Shown in pieces: positions 1-5,065 of a stretch of DNA of 7,649 nucleotides. This stretch comes from an uncultured cyanobacterium (lineage in GTDB: Bacteria; Cyanobacteriota; Cyanobacteriia; Cyanobacteriales; Geitlerinemataceae): positions 1 through 7,649 of the forward strand of contig CAKZKB010000016.1 of assembly GCA_937121005.1 (NCBI GenBank). Direction: 5' to 3'. Position 1 is the stretch's first letter; each line of letters opens with the position of its first letter. Made by a program: the position numbers and the translations under genes. The notes below the pieces were generated by a model. It did no database searches. It had not been told where the DNA came from and worked only from the letters and a program-made list of their open reading frames with translations.

Positions 1-1408
1 CGGCTTGCGACATTTCGCGATCGCCGCGATCCCAAAACCAGCGCGTCGCATGAATGCAAATAAAGTAACCCGGATTGCCATTTTGCGGTTGCACGGGTAA
101 GGCTAAATAGCGGTGTTCGGGCAAATTTAAAGTGAGTTTCGTTTCAGCACCTTTGGCAAGTAACGCTAAAGGTTTGCCTTGTTGCAATTTTTTTTCTAAA
201 TCGCCACTGAGGGCAAACCGACCGCAATGTGGCGATCCCCCTTCTCGATCGTATTCCCAAAGGATATCGAGAACGCCTGTTTCTACATCGTGCCAGCCAA
301 AAACGGCCCGTTCTAAGTGTAACAAGGCGACCACTTCTTCGACCGTCGTTTGGACGACGCGATCGAGTTCTAGCGAAGCGCGAATGCGTTGGGTTAAGCG
401 ATTGAGAAGGGCTTCTCGGGCGGCGAGAACTCGGGCTTTTTCTCCCGAAAGCATCTGTCGCACGGCATTGATGGTGGCGATCGCTAGCAGTATGCCAACA
501 ACAATACTAAATAAATAGAGCGTCCCTAACTCGGATTCCAAATTTTGACTCGGAATTACTAAAACAATCGACCAATCTACTTCGTTTAAAGGAAAATAAG
601 CCAGATAAACCCTGCGATCGTTCAGTGGTAAAGACTCGATACCACTACGACGAGCCATCGTTTGTTTGATGATATTTTGTAACTCAATATTCCCCGGATC
701 TAACCATCGGGCAGTAGAACGCGCTCCCGGTAAAAACGAGCGTTTGTCGGGATGAAAAACAATATCGCCTTCGCGATCGACCACGAAAGCATAACTCCCC
801 CGACCGTATTTTAAGTTACTGAGAACATTCGAGACTCGCGCTGTTTCTAATATTCCCGTCGCCACCCCCACAGGTTGCCCGTTTTCTGCCGCGATCGGGG
901 CTGCAATGGCGACAATTGGCAGTCCCGTCACCCGATGAACGAGGGGGTTAGAAACCGCCGTTCGGCCTTGCATGGCCGTTTGAAAGTGGGGACGATCGAA
1001 AATATTGACATCGGCTTGTCCGATGGCGGTAGAATAATAGGAACCGTTGGGCTCGACTAGGGTGAGTTCGTAATAATGTCCGAGGCGTTGTTGTTCGGCT
1101 TGCAAGTACGGACGCACCTGTTCCCAGTTGGCCGTAACTATTGACGGCGCGTTAGCAATGGTTTCGATTTCGGCTTTGCGCGTTGCCAGCCAGCGATCGA
1201 TTTCGTTGCCGCCGTTTTGGACTTTAAGTAAAGCAATTTCTTTAAAGTTATCGAGTATGGAACGATGTAAAAAACGATAGCTGAAATAGGCACTCACCGT
1301 GACGGCGGCCACTGTTCCGCCGATCGCCAACAAGACGATCGTCCGTCGGGGCCGCCAACCTTGCCGGGCCCGACGCTGCCAAACTTGTGCTAGCTGTCTC
1401 CATTCCAT
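1..1408 (-). CDS. Membrane-bound Cache-GAF sensor protein, C-terminus cut off by window edge
   Basis: Reading the minus strand from the ATG at 1408 gives 469 codons without a stop, running off the left edge. Residues 1-22 are basic and cytoplasmic. A first membrane helix lies at about 23-45 (TIVLLAIGGTVAAV...). About 50-290 is an extracytoplasmic double-Cache-like sensor, with FDRPHFQTAMQG at 137-148, then TGLPIVAIAAPI and YAFVVDREGDIVFHPD. A second helix lies at about 295-318 (YLFSIVVGILLAIATI), followed with no obvious HAMP by a GAF domain from about 332 (LTQRIRASLELDRVVQTTVE). The amine/amino-acid Cache signature R-x-W-Y is not matched (RPHF here), so the ligand is unknown. Cyanobacterial proteins of this layout usually end in a histidine kinase, GGDEF/EAL or phosphatase module; that part is outside the window. 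An in-frame TAG at 1471-1469, with no other ATG, GTG or TTG between it and 1408, fixes the start, although no clear Shine-Dalgarno precedes it. Confidence 0.88.
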   Translation of the reverse strand, partial: MEWRQLAQVWQRRARQGWRPRRTIVLLAIGGTVAAVTVSAYFSYRFLHRSILDNFKEIALLKVQNGGNEIDRWLATRKAEIETIANAPSIVTANWEQVRPYLQAEQQRLGHYYELTLVEPNGSYYSTAIGQADVNIFDRPHFQTAMQGRTAVSNPLVHRVTGLPIVAIAAPIAAENGQPVGVATGILETARVSNVLSNLKYGRGSYAFVVDREGDIVFHPDKRSFLPGARSTARWLDPGNIELQNIIKQTMARRSGIESLPLNDRRVYLAYFPLNEVDWSIVLVIPSQNLESELGTLYLFSIVVGILLAIATINAVRQMLSGEKARVLAAREALLNRLTQRIRASLELDRVVQTTVEEVVALLHLERAVFGWHDVETGVLDILWEYDREGGSPHCGRFALSGDLEKKLQQGKPLALLAKGAETKLTLNLPEHRYLALPVQPQNGNPGYFICIHATRWFWDRGDREMSQA

Positions 1409-1508
1409 TGTTGGTGAGGGGTTCGGTTTGAAAGGTGAGGTCGGCGGCGATCGGCAGGATGAATAACCCTACCTTTCCCGTTTCCCCTCGAGTGTGCGTC
1501 ATGGGTCT

Positions 1509-1537
1509 ATTGTAGGCCGGTGGGGACGATCGCGTCC
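1509..1537 (-). promoter_or_regulatory. Candidate promoter for the sensor gene
   Basis: On the minus strand a TACAAT -10-like hexamer lies at 1514-1509, about 100 bases before the sensor ATG. Just upstream is a GGACG...CGTCC partial palindrome (1524-1537, 4-base centre), where a -35 element would sit. No good -35 hexamer is seen at 16-18 bases, so the call rests on the -10 and its position between two minus-strand genes. The 162-base gap (1409-1570) otherwise holds only a weak hairpin near the end of the DUF29 gene. Confidence 0.3.
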
Positions 1538-1570
1538 GTGTAATTGGGGACAATCATTTCAGTGCCCCCG

Positions 1571-2002
1571 TCAGTCGGCATTGTTTTCGATTAAATCTAA
1601 GGCGCGATCGATAATTTTGTCGCGATCGATCTGCCGTTCCAATTCTCCCACGTCGTAGCACCCCCCGGCAACTTCCAAGGAAGCAACGTTAACCGCTTGT
1701 CGATACGCTGCTTCTAAGACTTCTCGCAGTTCTTCCGGTTGCAAATACACTCCTTTGGTTTTGCGCCGCTTATTTTTCTCTTGGATCTCTAAAACGGAAT
1801 TGCGAATGGAAACTTGCCACGATTTGGTGGATCGTCCTTCGGCTTCCTGTTTAATCAGGTGTAACAGCAACACTTTGGCGTGCGATCGAATGTTGTTAAT
1901 TTTATCGCTACGGCTCATTTCTTCGAGATCCTCAACAATGGCGATCGCGCTAGGAATATCGCCGTGCAGCAATCGATCCTTGAGTTCGAGTAGTTCTTCC
2001 AC
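1571..2002 (-). CDS. DUF29 family protein, downstream copy of a tandem pair
   Basis: This 143-aa soluble, mostly helical protein matches the cyanobacterial DUF29 pattern: an N-terminal helix with LHGDIPSAIAIVEDLEEM, a central VLLLHLIKQ...STKSWQVSIRNS block (the family's LLxHLLKW...RSxSWxxTI region), and a terminal helix DRDKIIDRALDLI. The biochemical function of DUF29 is unknown; these proteins are abundant and often multi-copy in cyanobacteria. The start is GTG at 2002, preceded by GGAG at 8-base spacing, and the paralog upstream starts the same way. Its leader begins right after the TAG stop of that paralog, 15 bases away, so the two are probably co-transcribed. About two thirds of residues match the neighbour, and the first 29 are identical. 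Confidence 0.85.
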   Translation of the reverse strand: MEELLELKDRLLHGDIPSAIAIVEDLEEMSRSDKINNIRSHAKVLLLHLIKQEAEGRSTKSWQVSIRNSVLEIQEKNKRRKTKGVYLQPEELREVLEAAYRQAVNVASLEVAGGCYDVGELERQIDRDKIIDRALDLIENNAD

Positions 2003-2017
2003 GATCGCGTCTCCAGG

Positions 2018-2446
2018 CTAAAGGGTATCGTTGGTAATTAAATCTAAAGCGCGATCGATTATTTTATCGCGATCGAGCCGTTGTTCTAATTCTCGCACAG
2101 TGTAGTCTCCGCCTGCAACTTCCAAAGAGGCTTGATTGATGGCGCGTTGGTAAGCATCAACAAGTACCTGGCGCAATTCTGGGGAAGAGAGATAGAAACT
2201 CCCCGGCGATCGCTGGTTTTCGGAGCGAATTTCTAAGATCGAGTTGCGAATAGAAACGTCCCCAGATTTGGTGGTGCGATCTTCGATGTCTTGTTTGATG
2301 AGATGAACGAGCAAAACGACTCCATAACTGCGAATGACGCGGACGATCGCTTTTCTTCCCATTTCTTCGAGATCCTCAACAATCGCGATCGCGCTAGGGA
2401 TATCGCCATGCAGCAACCGATCTTTGAGTTCGAGTAGTTCTTCCAC
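2018..2446 (-). CDS. DUF29 family protein, upstream copy of a tandem pair
   Basis: This 142-aa paralog of the following gene has the same domain order: identical residues 1-29, a VVLLVHLIKQ block, a central SIRNSILEI segment, and a C-terminal DRDKIIDRALDLI helix. The middle (about 30-85) has diverged most. It has lost the aromatic of the family's SxSW position: TKSGDVS here against TKSWQVS in its neighbour. The start is GTG at 2446, with GGAG 8 bases upstream in a leader (CTGGAGACGCGCTC) that differs by one base from the leader of the downstream copy. It is the promoter-proximal gene of the pair, transcribed leftward from the divergent control region at 2447-2630. DUF29 function is not established. 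Confidence 0.85.
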   Translation of the reverse strand: MEELLELKDRLLHGDIPSAIAIVEDLEEMGRKAIVRVIRSYGVVLLVHLIKQDIEDRTTKSGDVSIRNSILEIRSENQRSPGSFYLSSPELRQVLVDAYQRAINQASLEVAGGDYTVRELEQRLDRDKIIDRALDLITNDTL

Positions 2447-2522
2447 GAGCGCGTCTCCAGGTTAAGCCGTTCCCATTCGGATCGTAGCGGGTGTCAGTGT
2501 CGCCACCGATCGCACTCCTCTC

Positions 2523-2563
2523 TAGTGTAGCAGGACGATCGCCGTGCTACAATTAGTGTAGCA
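2523..2563. promoter_or_regulatory. Bidirectional promoter with TGTAGCA/TGCTACA operator-like repeats
   Basis: Between divergent genes there are three copies of one motif: TGTAGCA at 2526-2532, its inverse TGCTACA at 2545-2551, and TGTAGCA at 2557-2563. The last two form a perfect 7-bp palindrome with a 5-base centre. The decamer TAGTGTAGCA is exactly repeated at 2523-2532 and 2554-2563. On the plus strand TGC-TACAAT (2545-2553) is a good extended -10. On the minus strand each TAGTGTAGCA copy reads TGC-TACACT, also extended -10-like. Any protein binding the palindrome would cover the start sites in both directions. Weaker relatives follow, TGCTA at 2592-2596 and TAGCA at 2606-2610. That these are operators is inference. 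Confidence 0.55.
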
Positions 2564-2630
2564 CTATTGCACTCGCTCCTCTTTGTCTTCGTGCTAACCC
2601 ATCCGTAGCAATCAATTCCCATCAACAATT

Positions 2631-3011
2631 ATGGCCGAACTCACCCTAAAAATCCCGGATGAATTGGCGCAACGTCTCGAACCGATACGCGATCGACTTC
2701 CAGACTTGCTGTATCAGTTGCTAGAGAAAATGCAGCCAAGTGGCGAAATTGTTGAAGGAGAATCGAGCCGCGATCGTGCTTTTAATGTCTACCAAGAAAT
2801 TGTCAACTTTCTGGTTCGGCAACCAACGCTAGAAGAGATTATTGCTTTTAAGGTATCCTCACAAACCCAGAAACGCTTGCAGTTACTTCTCGATAAAAAT
2901 CGCGAGTCGATGCTCTCTTCAGAAGAAATGGCAGAATTAGATACTTATGAGGAGTTAGAGCATTTGATGATTCTGTTAAAGGCAACAGCACATTCTCAAA
3001 CTCGTCAATAA
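2631..3011 (+). CDS. Conserved small protein with possible ribbon-helix-helix-like N-terminus, paired with HNH nuclease
   Basis: This 126-aa acidic, soluble protein starts with ELTLKIPDELAQRLEPIRDRL. A beta strand (about 3-8), a helix (9-20), a turn and a second helix (24-35) would fit a ribbon-helix-helix fold, the type found in many antitoxins and autoregulators. The rest (about 45-120) is predicted helical, with TLEEIIAFKVS and LSSEEMAELDTYEELEHLM. No catalytic motif or membrane segment is seen. Its TAA stop is followed immediately by the ATG of the HNH gene, so the two are almost certainly translated from one message. The promoter region upstream contains a palindrome over its extended -10, consistent with autoregulation. 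No Shine-Dalgarno precedes the ATG. The fold call is tentative; the protein may simply be a partner of the nuclease. Confidence 0.8.
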   Translation: MAELTLKIPDELAQRLEPIRDRLPDLLYQLLEKMQPSGEIVEGESSRDRAFNVYQEIVNFLVRQPTLEEIIAFKVSSQTQKRLQLLLDKNRESMLSSEEMAELDTYEELEHLMILLKATAHSQTRQ

Positions 3012-3425
3012 ATGACTTCTCATCCAATTCCTGGATCTCTTCGCAAGCAGGTTATCGATCGCGCTTCTCGGCGTTGCGAATACTGTTTGATGCCACAAGA
3101 CTTATCTGCTTACAGTCACGAAATCGACCATATTCTTGCCATAAAGCATGGCGGAAAAACAGAAACTAGCAATTTAGCTCTAGCCTGTTTGTTTTGCAAT
3201 CGTTATAAGGGAGCGGATTTTGCCACCATTGACCTTGCTAGCGGTCGGATCGTACCGTTGTTCCATCCTCGTCGTCAAGTTTGGAAAGAACATTTTCAGC
3301 TTAGCAGTGCGAGAATTGCAGGCATAACTGACATTGGAAAAGCAACAGCAAGGTTACTGAAATTTAATGAAAGTAAGCGGTTGCGCGATCGTCAAATTTT
3401 AATGCGCCAGGGTTTGTATCCATAA
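3012..3425 (+). CDS. HNH endonuclease family protein
   Basis: This 137-aa protein has a complete HNH nuclease core. A first zinc knuckle C22-x2-C25 (CEYC) is followed by the beta-beta-alpha metal site HEIDH (H36, D39, H40), the central N54 in ETSNLALAC, and a second knuckle C59-x2-C62 followed by N63 and K66 (CLFCNRYKG). Family members are metal-dependent DNA nucleases. The knuckles bind structural zinc, and the HNH residues bind the catalytic ion and activate water. The C-terminal part (VPLFHPRRQVWKEHF, then a helix ending RQILMRQGLYP) is typical of a stand-alone cyanobacterial HNH group rather than a restriction enzyme or homing nuclease. The start abuts the stop of the preceding gene and has no visible Shine-Dalgarno, which suggests translational coupling. 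Its biological target is unknown. Confidence 0.9.
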   Translation: MTSHPIPGSLRKQVIDRASRRCEYCLMPQDLSAYSHEIDHILAIKHGGKTETSNLALACLFCNRYKGADFATIDLASGRIVPLFHPRRQVWKEHFQLSSARIAGITDIGKATARLLKFNESKRLRDRQILMRQGLYP

Positions 3426-3516
3426 TACTATATTGCCATTGACTTAAATCCTGACAACACCAGTTTCGACAGGGTAGCAAGATTCCCATTTCCAGTGTCC
3501 CCTAGAGGTAAAAAAA

Positions 3517-3933
3517 ATGGGACGAGTGACGACAACAATAACAGTAACGAATCATATCGACGAAATTCTCGCCGATCGCGGTTTGTGGGAACGCGATCGC
3601 GTTCGCTCCATTACCCTCACTAACGTTCTCGTAGATACCGGAGCGACCCGCTTGTGTTTGCCTGCCGAAATCGTGCGACAATTGGGATTGACCTTAGCAG
3701 GGGAAATTCGCGGACATACCGTTATTGGCAATCGATCGTTCCGTCTGTTTGAAAATGTGAAACTCGCGATCGCCGGACGACAAGGACGCTACGATTGTAT
3801 TGAATTACCAGAGGGAGAAGAGGCGATCGTTGGTTTGATTCCCTTAGAAGATATGGGACTCGAACTAGATTTACAAGCGGCCCGACTTGTCACTTTACCC
3901 GATCGCGGCCGAGATAATTATCTGCGGGTTTAA
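3517..3933 (+). CDS. Clan AA (retropepsin-like) aspartic protease family protein
   Basis: This 138-aa protein has one retropepsin-type active-site loop, LVDTGATRLCLP, with catalytic Asp40 in D40-T41-G42-A43. The second half carries the expected hydrophobic-hydrophobic-Gly element (I104-V105-G106 in AIVGLIPLEDMG). Retropepsin-like enzymes act as homodimers, each subunit giving one aspartate, and the length fits a single dimerising subunit. The N-terminal strand (MGRVTTTITVTN) and the C-terminal LQAARLVTLPD are typical of the small bacterial members. There is no signal peptide or membrane helix, so it is probably cytoplasmic; substrates are unknown. AGAGG at 3504-3508 lies 8 bases before the ATG. 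It sits alone: 91 bases separate it from the HNH gene and 116 from the next gene. Confidence 0.87.
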   Translation: MGRVTTTITVTNHIDEILADRGLWERDRVRSITLTNVLVDTGATRLCLPAEIVRQLGLTLAGEIRGHTVIGNRSFRLFENVKLAIAGRQGRYDCIELPEGEEAIVGLIPLEDMGLELDLQAARLVTLPDRGRDNYLRV

Positions 3934-3974
3934 GTGAGTTTATGCAACAACTCTGTGATATTATGAATCAAAGT

Positions 3975-4011
3975 CCCGATCGGGTGTAGCGCCCCGGAGA
4001 GATGCTACGAT
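3975..4011 (+). promoter_or_regulatory. Candidate promoter for the 4050-4966 pair with GTAGC/GCTAC inverted repeat
   Basis: A perfect 10-bp palindrome CCCGATCGGG (3975-3984) is followed directly by TGTAGCG (3985-3991), 11 bases, then TGCTACG (4003-4009). TGC-TACGAT (4003-4011) reads as an extended -10 about 40 bases before the ATG at 4050. The arrangement of TGTAGC upstream and an extended -10 within TGCTAC mirrors that at 2526-2553, with one base less between the arms (11 against 12). No TTGACA-like -35 is evident, so TGTAGC may fill that place or bind a regulator. Confidence 0.4.
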
Positions 4012-4049
4012 GGAAAACCGATCGCGCAAATTTAACATGAGGTGACACG

Positions 4050-4271
4050 ATGGCACTGCTCGAGCAAATTGAAGAGTTCCAAGCTACAATGAACCAAGTC
4101 ATGGAATTGGTAGAGGAAACCAAGGCTCTCGCGGGTAAAATTCCCGACGCATCGATCGCCGAAGCACCAAGACTGATGGAAGAAATTTTCGATCTGTGTG
4201 GCGATGGAGTTAGCAAACTCAACGCGGCGATCGGACAAGCAGAAGACATCCAAAATACTCTAGGACGATAA
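4050..4271 (+). CDS. Small helical protein of unknown function, first of an overlapping pair
   Basis: This 73-aa protein is not recognised as a named family. It is almost entirely helical: helix 1 (about 2-29, LLEQIEEFQATMNQVMELVEETKAL), a short AGKIPDAS turn, and helix 2 (about 37-71) with LCGD near its middle. It is acidic and has no signal or membrane segment, so a helical hairpin that dimerises or packs on a partner is likely. It aligns without gaps to the first ~73 residues of the next gene, with about 30% identity over 70 columns; shared positions include AGxxPDxS, R38-equivalent, LCxD and the terminal QxExIQ. Translation should be strong: GAGGTGA at 4039-4045 sits just before the ATG. 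Its TAA shares one base with the next ATG (TAATG), a sign of coupling. It could be an interaction-only subunit for its larger paralog. Confidence 0.8.
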   Translation: MALLEQIEEFQATMNQVMELVEETKALAGKIPDASIAEAPRLMEEIFDLCGDGVSKLNAAIGQAEDIQNTLGR

Positions 4272-4966
4272 TGGGACTTAACCAGGAGCGTGAAGAACTG
4301 CGATCGCACCTCAGCCGACTGTTAGAAACGGTGGCTGAGGCGAGAAGTCGTGCTGGCAATCTCCCGGATGTCAGTCTCTCCGAAATGTCGCGAGAAATAG
4401 AAACCGTACTCGAGCTTTGCTACGACGCGATCGACCAGTTTCATAAAAGTCTAGCACAAACCGAAGCGATCCAGTCAATTATCGGTCAAGGGTCTGACAT
4501 TTCTAGTATAGTAGCAGTCCAAACTTGGACTGTACCTGCTACGAGTGGCGATCGAAAAGTGGAGAATATTCTCACGAAAACAGACAATGTAGAGCGAGAA
4601 GTCAATGCAAATTCAACCGGAATTTCAGTTAACAACGACAGCAATCTAGCCAACGAAATTCAAACACTTGTAGATGAAGGAGGAAAGCTGGACGAAAATC
4701 TCAGAGCGATGGCCAGCACCGGAGCGACAACGTTATCGGTATTGGTTTTTGTTTCCGGTATAACTGTAGGGGTCTTGCAAGAAGCGCCCGATATCATCGA
4801 TATTATCAACCGGACGATACGATATCCTTACAGCGTGGTTGAAGGAAGTCATGGAACTGATTCAGATTTAGAAACTGCTTATACTTCAGAAGAAGAACGC
4901 AAAAGGGAAAAACGAGATAGCGACGCGAAGAGATCGCGGACTCCAAACAACGATCGCACTCGATAA
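4271..4966 (+). CDS. Helical protein with C-terminal membrane helix, unknown function, second of overlapping pair
   Basis: This 231-aa protein is not recognised. Residues 1-73 are a diverged copy of the preceding small protein, a predicted helical hairpin with AGNLPDVS at the turn and LCYD in helix 2. About 74-125 is a low-complexity polar linker rich in S, T, N and V. A short amphipathic helix (about 126-149, LANEIQTLVDEGGKLDENLRAM) leads into one membrane segment at about 151-170 (GATTLSVLVFVSGITVGVLQ). Then come EAPDIIDIINRTIRYPY and a highly charged tail (206-231, rich in E, K, R and D). There is no signal peptide, so the N-terminal domain is probably cytoplasmic with a single internal anchor. 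No enzyme motif is seen. The ATG overlaps the previous stop. A palindrome lies in the coding sequence at the domain-linker junction. Confidence 0.8.
   Translation: MGLNQEREELRSHLSRLLETVAEARSRAGNLPDVSLSEMSREIETVLELCYDAIDQFHKSLAQTEAIQSIIGQGSDISSIVAVQTWTVPATSGDRKVENILTKTDNVEREVNANSTGISVNNDSNLANEIQTLVDEGGKLDENLRAMASTGATTLSVLVFVSGITVGVLQEAPDIIDIINRTIRYPYSVVEGSHGTDSDLETAYTSEEERKREKRDSDAKRSRTPNNDRTR
4511..4542. repeat. Nested palindrome inside the membrane-helix gene
   Basis: CAGTCCAA-AC-TTGGACTG (4515-4532) is a perfect 8-bp inverted repeat with a 2-base centre, extended by GTA/TAC outside it if one G is bulged. A second, overlapping pair of arms, GTAGCAG (4511-4517) and CTGCTAC (4536-4542), brackets it. 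It encodes the linker residues V-A-V-Q-T-W-T-V-P-A, just after the region shared with the upstream paralog. It could be a protein-binding site, an mRNA hairpin or the scar of a small insertion. There is no T-run after it, so it is not an intrinsic terminator. Confidence 0.6.
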
Positions 4967-5001
4967 AATTACCAACTCGTCTTAAAAAAGTGTTAATTGG
5001 G

Positions 5002-5030
5002 CTGACATTAGATTGCCACTTTGTGATACG
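5002..5030 (+). promoter_or_regulatory. gor: Weak candidate promoter for glutathione reductase
   Basis: In the 99-base gap before gor, CTGACA (5002-5007, one mismatch to TTGACA) is followed after 17 bases by GATACG (5025-5030) with a TGT extension just before it. The -10 matches consensus poorly (3 of 6). No hairpin with a T-run separates gor from the upstream gene, so read-through from 4050-4966 is also possible. Confidence 0.25.
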
Positions 5031-5065
5031 CTCAGTAACGAGGCGAGAATAGAGGAGAGCGATCG

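Noticed and set aside
132..1060. Plus-strand open frames at 132-518 and 875-1060
   Set aside because: They lie antisense to the continuous sensor reading frame. Their products are rich in S, R and T with no domain pattern, as expected for shadow frames.
1248..1553. Minus-strand 101-aa frame overlapping the sensor start
   Set aside because: It is in another frame from the sensor and its product has no recognisable features. The sensor frame has two membrane helices and clear domains, so this one is a shadow, though it covers the sensor's leader.
1546..1569. GGGGACA...TGCCCCC hairpin after the DUF29 pair as a terminator
   Set aside because: The stem needs a G-U pair, the loop is 10 bases and there is no T-run after it on the minus strand; it may still be a weak structure.
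3968..4309. Minus-strand frames of 113 and 73 aa opposite the small helical gene
   Set aside because: The plus-strand gene has a strong Shine-Dalgarno and a paralogous neighbour, while these are low-complexity S/R-rich antisense frames.
4515..4532. Intragenic palindrome as an intrinsic terminator
   Set aside because: No T-run follows on either strand and the frame continues through it to a membrane helix.
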